Shown here: positions 24,160 to 31,983 of the stretch, piece by piece
How positions within the stretch are numbered: position 1 is the stretch's first letter
How the letters are laid out: each line of letters opens with the position of its first letter
Source of the DNA: Spirochaetaceae bacterium
GTDB taxonomy: Bacteria > Spirochaetota > Spirochaetia > Treponematales > Rectinemataceae
Assembly: GCA_025355995.1 (NCBI GenBank)
Contig: JANXYQ010000013.1
Location: 1-32,233, forward strand
Length of the DNA: 32,233 nt
Reading direction: 5' to 3'
Notes under the pieces: model-generated
The model's input: only the letters and a program-made list of their open reading frames with translations
The model's database searches: none
What the model was told of the DNA's origin: nothing
Position numbers and translations under genes: made by a program

Positions 24160-26016
24160 GTGAATCTCATCACCCTTGACGGAATTTCCAAGACCCTGGG
24201 CGAGGAACCCCTCTTCGAGGGCGCCAGCCTCGGCATAGAGTCGGGCGAGCGGATCGGCTTCGTCGGCCGCAACGGCCGCGGCAAGTCCACCTTCCTTCGC
24301 ATCCTCGAGGGAGCCCTCGAGCCCGACTCGGGCGTGGTCGCGCGGAAACGCGAGCTCACGGTCAGCGTCCTCGAGCAGCGACCCGCCTTCGCCCCCGGAG
24401 AGTCCCTAGCCGGCTTCCTCGCGGGCGGCCGCTCCACCCTCGCCGGCCTCCTTCGAGAGCGCCAGCGCCTCCAGGCGGCGGGGCAGGCCAAAGGGCAGGC
24501 CTACGACAAGGTCGAGGCGGCGATCTACGGGGCCGGCGGACAGGACCTCGAGCGCTCCTACGCATCCCTATGCACGGAGCTCGGCCTGAGCGACCTCGAC
24601 GCCCCGCTCTCCGAGATGTCGGGCGGCATGGTCAAGAAGGCGGCCCTCGCCCGAGCCCTGGCGCCCAGGGCCGAGCTCCTCCTCCTCGACGAGCCGACGA
24701 ACCACCTCGACATCGATGCGATAGAGTGGCTCGAGAGGAAGCTCCTCCAGTACAAGGGCGGCTTCGTGCTCGTCACCCACGATCGGTGGTTCCTCGACGC
24801 GGCCTGCTCCGCGATCATGGAGATAGACAGGAAGGCCCTGTTCAAGTACCCGGGTTCCTACTCCGACTACCTCGCGAGGCGGATCGAACGGGCCGCGAAC
24901 CTCGAGAAGGCCGAGTCGCGGCGCCTCACCGTCCTGAAGCGCGAGCTCGCCTGGCTCGCGAGGGGAGCCCGCGCCCGGGCTACCAAGAGCGAGCGCCGGA
25001 AGGACTCGATCCGGGACATGCAGGCTCAAGGCCTCGAGCGCGAGACCGGCATGGAGGGCTTCTCCTCGACCACGCGCCGCCTCGGCAAGAAGATCCTCGT
25101 GTTGAAGGGGATATCGAAGGCCTACGGGGAACGAGTCGTCATCGCGCCCTTCTCCAGGGACTTCAAGGCGGGCGAGAGGGTGGGCCTCCTAGGCCCGAAC
25201 GGCTCAGGCAAGACCAGCTTCCTCGACATCGTCGCGGGCAGGACCGCGCCGGATTCGGGCCTCGTCGACAGGGGCGTGAACACCCACTTCGCGTACTTCG
25301 ACCAGACCGCGGCCTCGATCGACTCCAGCCTTTCCCTGCTCGAGTACATCGGGCAGAAGGCCGAGCGCATCGCCATGGCCGACGGCTCGGTCCTGAACCC
25401 CAGCCAGTTCCTCGAGCGCTTCCTCTTCCCACGGGCGATGCAGGACCTGTCGCTCTCGCGGCTCTCGGGCGGCGAGCTCCGCAGGGCCCAGCTCGTCAGG
25501 ATCCTCGCGGATTCGCCTAACTTCCTCCTCCTCGACGAGCCTACTAACGACCTGGACATAGACACGATAGAGCTCCTCGAGGACTACCTCTCGGACTTCG
25601 CCGGCTGCGTCCTCGCCGTCTCCCACGATCGCGCCTTCCTCGACGGCCTCGCCGATTCCCTCATCGTCCTCGACGGCGAGGGGGGGATGAGGGAGTACGT
25701 CGGGCGCTACGCCGACTACCGCACCTTCGCCGAGGAAGCGCCCGAGCCCGCTTCGCAGAAGCGCTTGGACGGCGCCGCCCTTGAATCGCGCGCCCGTGAG
25801 AAGAAGGGCCTGACCTACGCGGAGCGGAAGGAACTGGCCTCCGCGCTCGAAGAGATCTCGAGCCTCGAAGGGGAAAAAGCCCTCCTCGAGGCTTTCTTCT
25901 CGTCGCCCTCGCCCAATGCCGAGGACCTGGAGAAATCGAACCGCCGCTACGCCGAGCTACTCGAGCTCCTCGAGGCGCGCACAGCCCGCTGGGAGGACCT
26001 GGCCGCGCGCGAGTAG
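24160..26016 (+). CDS. ABC-F family ATPase (Uup-like)
   Basis: Soluble twin-cassette ATPase; ABC-F proteins act on the ribosome in translation or antibiotic protection. 618 residues. Cassette 1: Walker A GRNGRGKST near residue 37, signature MSGGMVKK, Walker B LLLLDEPTNHLD. Cassette 2: Walker A GPNGSGKT near residue 346, signature LSGGELRR, Walker B LLLDEPTNDLD. The linker between them is charged and helical (RRLTVLKRELAWLARG), and a C-terminal extension of about 90 residues ends in a predicted coiled coil, features I link to Uup. No membrane segments. The start is GTG at 24160, divergent from the winged-helix-like gene. A role in ribosome assembly or precise excision is known for Uup, but the role here is not shown. 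Confidence 0.93.
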   Translation: MNLITLDGISKTLGEEPLFEGASLGIESGERIGFVGRNGRGKSTFLRILEGALEPDSGVVARKRELTVSVLEQRPAFAPGESLAGFLAGGRSTLAGLLRERQRLQAAGQAKGQAYDKVEAAIYGAGGQDLERSYASLCTELGLSDLDAPLSEMSGGMVKKAALARALAPRAELLLLDEPTNHLDIDAIEWLERKLLQYKGGFVLVTHDRWFLDAACSAIMEIDRKALFKYPGSYSDYLARRIERAANLEKAESRRLTVLKRELAWLARGARARATKSERRKDSIRDMQAQGLERETGMEGFSSTTRRLGKKILVLKGISKAYGERVVIAPFSRDFKAGERVGLLGPNGSGKTSFLDIVAGRTAPDSGLVDRGVNTHFAYFDQTAASIDSSLSLLEYIGQKAERIAMADGSVLNPSQFLERFLFPRAMQDLSLSRLSGGELRRAQLVRILADSPNFLLLDEPTNDLDIDTIELLEDYLSDFAGCVLAVSHDRAFLDGLADSLIVLDGEGGMREYVGRYADYRTFAEEAPEPASQKRLDGAALESRAREKKGLTYAERKELASALEEISSLEGEKALLEAFFSSPSPNAEDLEKSNRRYAELLELLEARTARWEDLAARE

Positions 26017-26056
26017 CGCGCCTCGAGGCCTCGTCCCGCGAGAAACGGAGACGGAG

Positions 26057-27001
26057 ATGGCGATGAAATTCAAACCCGGGAAAAACTTCTTCTACTTCAT
26101 CCTCGGCGCCCTGGCACTGATCCTCATCGCGACCGGTTTGCTGCATTCCCAGCTCGAGCGGGTATTCTCGCAGAAATTCATCGAAAAGGACCTCCCCGAC
26201 GGCATCATGTTCGCCGCAGTCGGCATCCTGCTCTGGAATCGGAAGGTACGCAACGACCAGGAAAAGGCCGCGGCGGCGCGGAAGGCGGCGGAGGGAGAAG
26301 AAGCCTCGGCCAGGCAGGTCGGCGCCGAGGATACGGCCGCCGAGGATACGGCCGCCGAGGATACGGCCGCCGAGGATACGGCCGCCGAGGATACGGCCGC
26401 CGAGGATACGGCTCGCGACTGGCCGGGTCTGAGGAAGGGGGCCCAGGACATGCGCGATGCCTTCGCAGGCCTCTTCGCCGCCGACGAGCTAGCCTTCGTA
26501 CAGCTCTTCTCGGATGTCCTCGCCCGCGCGGGCGACCAGCCCGACAAGGCCTCGCGAATCGAAGTCTCGGCCCAGTCCGACCGGCTGGCCTCGGTGTTCG
26601 GGGAGAGGCTCTCCGAGCTTCGCTCCCCCGTCGGCGAGATGAAAGCGGCCTCCGCCCTTTTCGAGGATAGGGCGGCGGAGCTCGCCGACCTTCCCGTCCT
26701 CCTCCAGACCGGGAAGGAGGACCAGGCCATGAAGGCCGTCCTCTACTTCATCGAAATCTTCAACAAAGTCATCCGGATAATCCCCGAGCTGCGCAGAAAG
26801 GGCATCGACACGGCCGCCATATCGGTGGGCGGATCCGGCATGCCGGAGTTCTATAACGCCTTCAACGACGTGCTCCGCCAGCTCACCGACGCCTTCGAGC
26901 ACAAGGACTCCGTCTTGATCGGAGACCTCGCCGAATACGAGGTCCTCCCCCGGATGCGCAGCTTCTTCGCGGCGATGAGGGAGGCGCTGCCCGAATCATG
27001 A
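26057..27001 (+). CDS. Hypothetical membrane protein with AEDTA repeats, upstream of the PilZ gene
   Basis: Not recognised. 314 residues. A hydrophobic segment at about 11-29 (FFYFILGALALILIATGLL) and a second at about 48-60 suggest membrane anchoring. Residues 62-90 are a charged Ala/Lys/Glu helix, residues 90-119 are six perfect AEDTA repeats, and the rest (about 125-310) is a largely helical cytoplasmic domain. ATGs at 26057 and 26063 each have a GGAG six bases upstream, because the sequence CGGAGA is duplicated; either may start translation. The stop overlaps the start of the PilZ gene (ATGA), so the two proteins are probably made together and may interact. Confidence 0.82.
   Translation: MAMKFKPGKNFFYFILGALALILIATGLLHSQLERVFSQKFIEKDLPDGIMFAAVGILLWNRKVRNDQEKAAAARKAAEGEEASARQVGAEDTAAEDTAAEDTAAEDTAAEDTAAEDTARDWPGLRKGAQDMRDAFAGLFAADELAFVQLFSDVLARAGDQPDKASRIEVSAQSDRLASVFGERLSELRSPVGEMKAASALFEDRAAELADLPVLLQTGKEDQAMKAVLYFIEIFNKVIRIIPELRRKGIDTAAISVGGSGMPEFYNAFNDVLRQLTDAFEHKDSVLIGDLAEYEVLPRMRSFFAAMREALPES
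26324..26413 (+). repeat. Six tandem 15-bp repeats encoding AEDTA
   Basis: Units of GCCGAGGATACGGCC start at 26324, 26339, 26354, 26369, 26384 and 26399; only the last base of the last unit differs (GCT). Near identity at the DNA level, including wobble bases, indicates recent expansion or slippage. The unit is a multiple of three, so copy-number change keeps the frame. Confidence 0.95.
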
Positions 27002-28098
27002 TCGGCATGCCCGTCCTCGCCCAAGTCGGGACCAGCAGCCTCTACACGACGGGAAGCTCCGGTTCCAGCACGGGCTTCTTGGTAGTCATCGGCGCCATCA
27101 TCGTCATCCTCATCGTCGTCGCGGTCGTGAAGAACGGCGGCGGCGCGGGGGCGGGGGCCTCCTTCAACAAGGGCGCCTTCCGCAAGGCCGCCCGGGCGGC
27201 CGGCCTGCCCGAGGAGGAAGTGCGTTCCCTCGAGGAATACGGAAAGGCGCTCGAGCTGTCCAATCCCGAGTTCGTCTTCCGAAATCCCCAGAAGCTCAAT
27301 TCCTTTTTCCAGGACGCGTACAAGCAAATAGACAAGATATCCGACTCCGAGGCCGACGCCGAGGAGCGCAAGGCGATGCTCTTCTCGGCGCGGGAGAGGC
27401 TGACCCACGCCAGCGCCCAGGGAGGGGCGGTGCGAAGCACGCGGCAGCTCGGCCGCGGAGCGCCGCTAACATTTATCGCCCCGGGGGAGGAATCCTATCC
27501 CTCGGTGATCCTCGCGGTCGAGCCGAGCGGCTTGGCCGTCGAGCCCGTCTCCGATTCCTACGGCGAGGCCCTCCGCTTCAAGCGCGGGACCAAGCTCAAC
27601 TGCTTCTTCTACGCCAAGGGCCACGAGGGCTACCAATTCGCGACGCGCGTCGTTGGCTGGGAGAAGATAGGAGGCAAGGACGCGATGGTGCTGGCCCACA
27701 GCGAATCGGTCAGCGCCCTGCCGGCTCGGCGCCACGCGCGCCGCGAGATGAGGGCGCCTTGTACCTATTACAGGGTAGCCGTCACCGCAGGCAAGGCCGG
27801 AAAAGCCTCGAGGGGCCCTCAAAGGAACAAGGCCAAGGTCGAGAACATACCGTATCCGGGAACGATAGTGGACATTTCAGCAGGCGGACTCGGGATCCAG
27901 TGCGCGAACCCTCTGCTCGCCGGCGAATTCGTAAAAATCACCTTCAGCGCGGGAGGAGGCGCACAGGCCGCCTTCGCGAAAGTCATCCGGATGAATAAGG
28001 CCAAGAATATAGGCGGAGTCATGCATGTCCAATTCGTGAAGATATCCCGGCAGGGACTCAACGCGATTCTTTCCTTCGTCTACGGGTACACCGACTAA
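26998..28098 (+). CDS. Membrane-anchored PilZ-domain protein (probable c-di-GMP receptor)
   Basis: 366 residues. A short N terminus is followed by one membrane segment (about 27-45), a Gly-rich hinge, and a helical region (55-140). A YcgR-N-like beta domain follows (about 155-235, LTFIAPGEESYPSVILAVEP). The C-terminal PilZ domain carries both c-di-GMP motifs: RxxxR in RRHARR (244-249) and DxSxxG at Asp292, Ser294, Gly297 (VDISAGGLG). The two-domain order is that of motility or secretion effectors such as YcgR; in spirochaetes PilZ proteins have been tied to motility, but I cannot assign a role. It overlaps the upstream membrane-protein gene by four bases. An HD-GYP protein three genes downstream could remove its ligand. 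Confidence 0.92.
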   Translation: MIGMPVLAQVGTSSLYTTGSSGSSTGFLVVIGAIIVILIVVAVVKNGGGAGAGASFNKGAFRKAARAAGLPEEEVRSLEEYGKALELSNPEFVFRNPQKLNSFFQDAYKQIDKISDSEADAEERKAMLFSARERLTHASAQGGAVRSTRQLGRGAPLTFIAPGEESYPSVILAVEPSGLAVEPVSDSYGEALRFKRGTKLNCFFYAKGHEGYQFATRVVGWEKIGGKDAMVLAHSESVSALPARRHARREMRAPCTYYRVAVTAGKAGKASRGPQRNKAKVENIPYPGTIVDISAGGLGIQCANPLLAGEFVKITFSAGGGAQAAFAKVIRMNKAKNIGGVMHVQFVKISRQGLNAILSFVYGYTD

Positions 28099-28100
28099 TT

Positions 28101-28137
28101 GCGCGATCTGCCCTTATTGCCGCCGGACGGATCGCGC
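28101..28137. repeat. Inverted repeat after the PilZ gene
   Basis: Perfect 8-bp arms, GCGCGATC (28101-28108) and GATCGCGC (28130-28137), with a 21-base loop, two bases after the PilZ stop. No U tract follows, so it is at most a weak terminator or an RNA 3'-end stabiliser. Confidence 0.5.
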
Positions 28138-28143
28138 CCTGCC

Positions 28144-28173
28144 TTGACTACGGGACCCGGCCGTCCCTACAAT
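28144..28173 (+). promoter_or_regulatory. Leaderless-type promoter of the 86-aa gene and tsaEB
   Basis: TTGACT (28144-28149), 18-bp spacer, TACAAT (28168-28173), then six bases to ATG 28180. Both hexamers are five of six. There is no ribosome binding site. Confidence 0.7.
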
Positions 28174-28179
28174 TGAAGC

Positions 28180-28440
28180 ATGAAGGTCGTCGAGCTGCGG
28201 GATCTCAGCCGAAGGGAATCCCCCCTGCATTACATCAAGGAGCTTACGGCCGTGGCAGTCGTCGAGTGGAATCAAAGGCAAAGCGAAAGCGACATAGCCA
28301 TTACACTCGAGCATCGGCCGCTCGGCCCGCCGGACGTCAGGGTCCGCCTCCTGGACGCGGTAGAATGGCCGACGCTGCCGATGATCCACGCGATCAGGGA
28401 CTACGTCGTGGATCTCGAGCGCACGGGGAAGCTGCCCTGA
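28180..28440 (+). CDS. Hypothetical protein, 86 aa, ahead of tsaE
   Basis: Not recognised. Begins [20 protein letters not shown] and contains strand-like VAVVEWNQ and [13 protein letters not shown] and a C-terminal helix ([14 protein letters not shown]). No Cys, no membrane segment; it looks like a small soluble alpha/beta protein. Its promoter puts the start codon six bases after the -10. The TGA stop overlaps the proposed CTG start of tsaE (CTGA), so it is the first gene of a 86aa-tsaE-tsaB unit. A link to tRNA modification or to the neighbouring PilZ protein is possible from position only. Confidence 0.75.
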   Translation: MKVVELRDLSRRESPLHYIKELTAVAVVEWNQRQSESDIAITLEHRPLGPPDVRVRLLDAVEWPTLPMIHAIRDYVVDLERTGKLP

Positions 28441-28877
28441 GGGAATTCCTCCTGCGCGATCCGGAGTCGACGAGGGAGCTCGGGGAGCGGCTGGGAAGGG
28501 CGGTGGGCGGCGGTACGGTGATCGCCCTCCGCGGGGGCCTCGGGGCGGGCAAGACCACTTTCGCCAAAGGCTTCGCCCTCGGCCTCGGCGTCACGGACGA
28601 AGTGACGAGCCCGACCTACACGATCGTCTCCGAATACGAGGGAAGGCTGCGCCTCCACCACATCGACGCCTACCGCCTCTCCGGACCCGAGGACTTCGAA
28701 TCGGTCGGCGGCGGGGACCTCGTCGTAGACGGCGGCGGAGTCTGCCTCGTGGAATGGAGCGAGCGGATAGAGGAGGCGCTGCCGCCCCGGACGGCCTTCG
28801 CCGAGCTCGAGGTCCAGCCTGACGGCAGCCGCGTCCTGCGCCTCGAAGGCGTCGACCTGGAGGCCCTCCTCCCATGA
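28437..28877 (+). CDS. tsaE: TsaE, ATPase for tRNA t6A37 synthesis
   Basis: ATPase needed with TsaB and TsaD to form threonylcarbamoyl-adenosine at position 37 of ANN-decoding tRNAs. Walker A is GGLGAGKTT near residue 32; [11 protein letters not shown] near residue 60 and [14 protein letters not shown] near 76 are characteristic, as is [15 protein letters not shown]. With the CTG at 28437 the protein has 146 residues and aligns with the usual family start; GGGGA lies about seven bases upstream. An ATG in frame at 28365 would add 24 Arg/Gly/Ala-rich residues that look like a shadow of the previous gene. The stop overlaps the tsaB start (ATGA). Confidence 0.93.
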   Translation: MREFLLRDPESTRELGERLGRAVGGGTVIALRGGLGAGKTTFAKGFALGLGVTDEVTSPTYTIVSEYEGRLRLHHIDAYRLSGPEDFESVGGGDLVVDGGGVCLVEWSERIEEALPPRTAFAELEVQPDGSRVLRLEGVDLEALLP

Positions 28878-29533
28878 AAGTCCTCGCCATCGACGCGGCT
28901 ACCGACATTCTCTCGGTCGCGGTCCTGACGGAGTCGGGGCTTTCCGAAGCCTCGATGGACCTCGGATTGCGCCACGCGGAGAGCCTGATGGGCCTCGTGG
29001 ACGCCTGCATGGGCGGCGCGGGGCTCGCCCGGTCGGAGCTGGGCCTGGTCGCCTGCTCGAGGGGCCCCGGATCCTTCACCGGCCTGCGCATCGGCATGGC
29101 TGCGTCGAAGGGCATCGCCGCCGGGCTCGGCATCCCGTGGATATCCGTGCCGACCATCGATGCCTTGGCCTGGGGCTACGACTGGTTCGACGGCGCCGTC
29201 GCTCCGATCGTCGACGGGAAGAAGGGCCGGGTGTATTCCGCCATCTACGTCCGCGGCTCGCGGGCGACGGACTGGCTCGATGTCCCACTTGCTAAGCTGG
29301 CGGCCCTGCTCGATACTTACCCCGAAGCTCTCGTCACAGGCCCCGACGCGGAATTGTTCCGCGGGTTGGCCGCGGAGAGGAGCGGATTCAGGGTGGACGA
29401 GCGCGGGAGGTTTCCCGCCGGGAGCGCGATCGCGCGCTTGGGCCTCGAATCCTTCCTCCGAGCGGGACCGGGATCGCCCGACGAGGGGCCCCTCTATTTG
29501 AGACCTGTCGAGGCCGAGGAGCCGGCCCCGTAA
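28874..29533 (+). CDS. tsaB: TsaB, scaffold for tRNA t6A37 synthesis
   Basis: Non-catalytic partner that binds TsaD and TsaE in making t6A37. 219 residues. The ASKHA-type start [18 protein letters not shown], the GLRHAESLMGLVDACM helix and CSRGPGSFTGLRIGMAASKGIAAGLG near residue 62 are typical of TsaB. It overlaps tsaE by four bases. TsaD, which carries the active site, is not in the window. The gene is followed after 63 bases by the HD-GYP gene. Confidence 0.95.
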   Translation: MKVLAIDAATDILSVAVLTESGLSEASMDLGLRHAESLMGLVDACMGGAGLARSELGLVACSRGPGSFTGLRIGMAASKGIAAGLGIPWISVPTIDALAWGYDWFDGAVAPIVDGKKGRVYSAIYVRGSRATDWLDVPLAKLAALLDTYPEALVTGPDAELFRGLAAERSGFRVDERGRFPAGSAIARLGLESFLRAGPGSPDEGPLYLRPVEAEEPAP

Positions 29534-29596
29534 CATGCAGCCCGTCCCCGATCGGCCGAGCGCGGCCCCGGGGAGGAACAGGGAAGTACGGGAAAC

Positions 29597-30730
29597 ATGG
29601 ATAATTCCTTCATCCAGGACGGCACCGACTTCGTCGGCGCCGACGAGATCGAGGAGCTCGAGCCCGTCGACGAGCCGATCCCGTCCGAGAGCCGGGTAGC
29701 CCTCCCCCCTTCGGATTCCCCGCTCCTTTCGGAGGCGGGGGCGCGGAGCGTGATCCGCAGCTACGACCAGATCCCCGAGCCCCTCGCTCTCCTCGACGAC
29801 GGCCTCGGCTTCGTCTTCCGCAACGGGCCCTTCAAGGACCTGCTCAAAGCCTTCGGCTATCCCGAGTCCCCGACCTTCCTGGGCACCCTCTCGCGATCCA
29901 TCAGCGCCGAGACCGCCCGGTCCATCCACGAGGCTCTGGGCCGCGACGAGGCCGGCCACGCGTGGAAGGGCACGATCGCGCACAGGGCCAAGAACGCCGC
30001 CGCGGTGATCACCAAGGTCCATATCTTCCCCTTCTATTCGGAGGACGGGAGCGCGGAAAGCGGCCCGGGCTCGGGACAGCCCGGTGCCTATTCGGTCTAC
30101 CTGGACGACATCACGGAGGAGAACAGGAAATTCCTCCGGGACATGTTCTCCTCCCTCCTCGAGGCCTCGAAGCTGAAGGACAACGACACGGGCAAGCACA
30201 TCGAGCGCGTCAACCTCTACACGAGCCTGCTCGCCAAGGAAATGTTCAACGATCCGGCGTGGACCGAGGTGGACAAGGACTTCATCGAGGACATCGGCTT
30301 CCTCGCCGCCATGCACGACGTCGGAAAGATCGGGACGCCCGACGATATACTCAACAAAGAGGGACCGCTCAACGAATTCGAGTGGGGCATCATGAAGGAG
30401 CACACCAAGAACGGCGCCTTCATCCTGTCGAGCTACCCGAATCCGATGGCCAAGGAGATCGCCCTATCCCACCACGAATGGTGGAACGGCTCGGGCTACC
30501 CCTACAATCTCGAGGGAAACATGATCCCCCTCGCCGCCCGCATCGTCACGCTCGCCGACGTCTACGACGCGCTCAGGATGAAGCGGAGCTACAAGCCGGC
30601 TTACAGCCACGCGATCGCTATCCAGAAGATCCGGCAGGAGAGAGAAGTCCACTTCGACCCGAGGATCGTCGACGTGGTGCTGAGGATACAGGGCGCCTTC
30701 GCCGAGGTTTACGCGGCCAACGCGGACTAG
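29597..30730 (+). CDS. PAS/HD-GYP protein, probable c-di-GMP phosphodiesterase
   Basis: 377 residues. An acidic N terminus (1-45) precedes a PAS-like sensor (about 50-175: IPEPLALLDDGLGFVFRN, ending AYSVYLDDITEENR). The HD-GYP domain (about 185-368) has His240-Asp241 in HDVGKIGTPDD, HHE at 292-294, and GYP at 300-302 (NGSGYP), the residues that define metal-binding, c-di-GMP-cleaving HD-GYP enzymes. There is no membrane segment, so it is a cytoplasmic enzyme. The start ATG follows AGGGAAG and GGGAAA. It could lower c-di-GMP for the PilZ receptor at 26998-28098. The PAS ligand is unknown. Confidence 0.93.
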   Translation: MDNSFIQDGTDFVGADEIEELEPVDEPIPSESRVALPPSDSPLLSEAGARSVIRSYDQIPEPLALLDDGLGFVFRNGPFKDLLKAFGYPESPTFLGTLSRSISAETARSIHEALGRDEAGHAWKGTIAHRAKNAAAVITKVHIFPFYSEDGSAESGPGSGQPGAYSVYLDDITEENRKFLRDMFSSLLEASKLKDNDTGKHIERVNLYTSLLAKEMFNDPAWTEVDKDFIEDIGFLAAMHDVGKIGTPDDILNKEGPLNEFEWGIMKEHTKNGAFILSSYPNPMAKEIALSHHEWWNGSGYPYNLEGNMIPLAARIVTLADVYDALRMKRSYKPAYSHAIAIQKIRQEREVHFDPRIVDVVLRIQGAFAEVYAANAD

Positions 30731-30743
30731 CGATCAGAACTCC

Positions 30744-30774
30744 TTGATCAAGGCTCCGTGCCGTTCCCTATAAT
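30744..30774 (+). promoter_or_regulatory. Possible promoter antisense to the end of the GNAT gene
   Basis: TTGATC (30744-30749), 19-bp spacer, perfect TATAAT (30769-30774), then six bases to an ATG at 30781 that opens only a 12-codon frame. The -35 lies inside a 12-bp palindrome, CCTTGATCAAGG (30742-30753). The position copies the leaderless layout of real genes here, but the frame closes at once, so it may give an antisense RNA or be chance. Confidence 0.3.
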
Positions 30775-31892
30775 GCCTTAATGAAGGCGCGGCGGCGCTT
30801 GTGCTGCTCCTTCTCGTAATCCTTCCACAGGCTGTGCACTTTGACGTTCGTCTCGAGCTCGACGTTGGTCTCGGAGTACTTGACCCCGGCCTCGATCGCG
30901 CTCTTGTTCAGGGAATTCATGATCAGCGCGATGACGCCCCGCTCCTGGTACTCGGGGCTGATGGCGACGATGTACATGTCGATGACCTCGGGCTTCCGCA
31001 GGCCTAGGAGGAAGTGGAGCCAGCCGAAGGGAAGCAGCCTTCCTCCCGCCCTCTGCGCGGCCTTCGAGAGGCTCGGCATGGCGACGCCGAAGCCGATGAG
31101 CTTCTGCTTCTCGTCGACCAGCACCTTGGTGAACCGTGGATCTACGAAGCCGAGGTAGGTCTTGATATAGTAGTTCATCTGCCCCTCGGTCAGGGGGCAG
31201 GTGCCGTACAGATCGGTATAGGCCTCGTCGAGGAGCTCGAAGAGCTGGTGGCCGTATTTGGAGACCAGGTCCTTCTTGTCCTTCCACTCGTAGATGCGAA
31301 CGCCGGTGCGCTTGGAGATGATCTCCTGCACGCGCTGGACCTTCTCCGGGATCGCAGCCGGGGTCTTGACGCGGAACTCGATCCAATCCACGTCCTTCGC
31401 GTAGCCCAGACGTTCGAGGTATTGTGGATAATAGGGGCGGTTATAGTTCGTGGCGTAGGTACCCTCGCGGTCGAAGCCCTCGATGAGCATCCCCTCTTTG
31501 TCGAGGTCGGTGAAGCCTAGGGGACCGCAGATGCCCTCGAGACCCTTGGAACGAGCCCATTCCTCGACGGTCTTGACGAGGGCGGAAGCTACGTCGAAAT
31601 CCTCGATGAAGTCTATCCAGCCGAAGCGGGCGTACTTCTTGCCCCATTTCTCGATTACCCTATTGTTAATGATCCCGGCTATGCGCCCGACCGCCTTGCC
31701 GTCCGAGTAGGCCATCCAGTACTCGGCCTCGCAGTACTCGAAGGCGGGGTTCTTGTCCTTCCTGAGCGTGGTCAGGTCGTCCATATCGAGCGGTGGGACC
31801 CAATAGGGATCGCCCTTGTAGATGGAATAGGGAAAACGGACAAAAGCCTTGAGGTCCTTGAGGCTCTCTATGCGCCTAATCTCGATTTTCAT
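30768..31892 (-). CDS. GNAT-like acyltransferase family protein, 374 aa
   Basis: Cytoplasmic protein of about 375 residues, a length I associate with a widespread 'N-acetyltransferase-like' family in anaerobes. The N-terminal half has RFPYSIYKGDPYWVPPL and a GNAT-like EYWMAYSDGKAVGRIAGIINNR; the C-terminal half has VAISPEYQERGVIALIMNSL, resembling the CoA-binding motif A, and ends with ETNVKVHSLWKDY. So it probably contains two GNAT-type folds. Neither substrate nor reaction is known. ATG 31892 has AGGAG six bases upstream and a promoter at 31955-31983 with a hairpin-forming leader. It converges with the HD-GYP gene, 37 bases away. Confidence 0.8.
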   Translation of the reverse strand: MKIEIRRIESLKDLKAFVRFPYSIYKGDPYWVPPLDMDDLTTLRKDKNPAFEYCEAEYWMAYSDGKAVGRIAGIINNRVIEKWGKKYARFGWIDFIEDFDVASALVKTVEEWARSKGLEGICGPLGFTDLDKEGMLIEGFDREGTYATNYNRPYYPQYLERLGYAKDVDWIEFRVKTPAAIPEKVQRVQEIISKRTGVRIYEWKDKKDLVSKYGHQLFELLDEAYTDLYGTCPLTEGQMNYYIKTYLGFVDPRFTKVLVDEKQKLIGFGVAMPSLSKAAQRAGGRLLPFGWLHFLLGLRKPEVIDMYIVAISPEYQERGVIALIMNSLNKSAIEAGVKYSETNVELETNVKVHSLWKDYEKEQHKRRRAFIKAL

Positions 31893-31954
31893 GGACGCTC
31901 CTATCGGGGCTTCGGTCCCGCCACGAAGGCTCCGATCCCCTCTTTCGGGTAGGG

Positions 31955-31983
31955 AGTATACCCGGACGGGGAAGGGCGCGCAA
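31955..31983 (-). promoter_or_regulatory. Promoter of the GNAT-like gene
   Basis: Minus strand: TTGCGC (31983-31978), 17-bp spacer, TATACT (31960-31955). The leader of about 55 bases contains an imperfect hairpin with ATCGG/CCGAT arms just before AGGAG, so translation could be affected by its folding. Confidence 0.55.

Noticed and set aside
28670-30403. 577-codon minus-strand frame opposite tsaE, tsaB and the HD-GYP gene
   Set aside because: Covers three well-supported genes on the other strand and has no recognisable domain.
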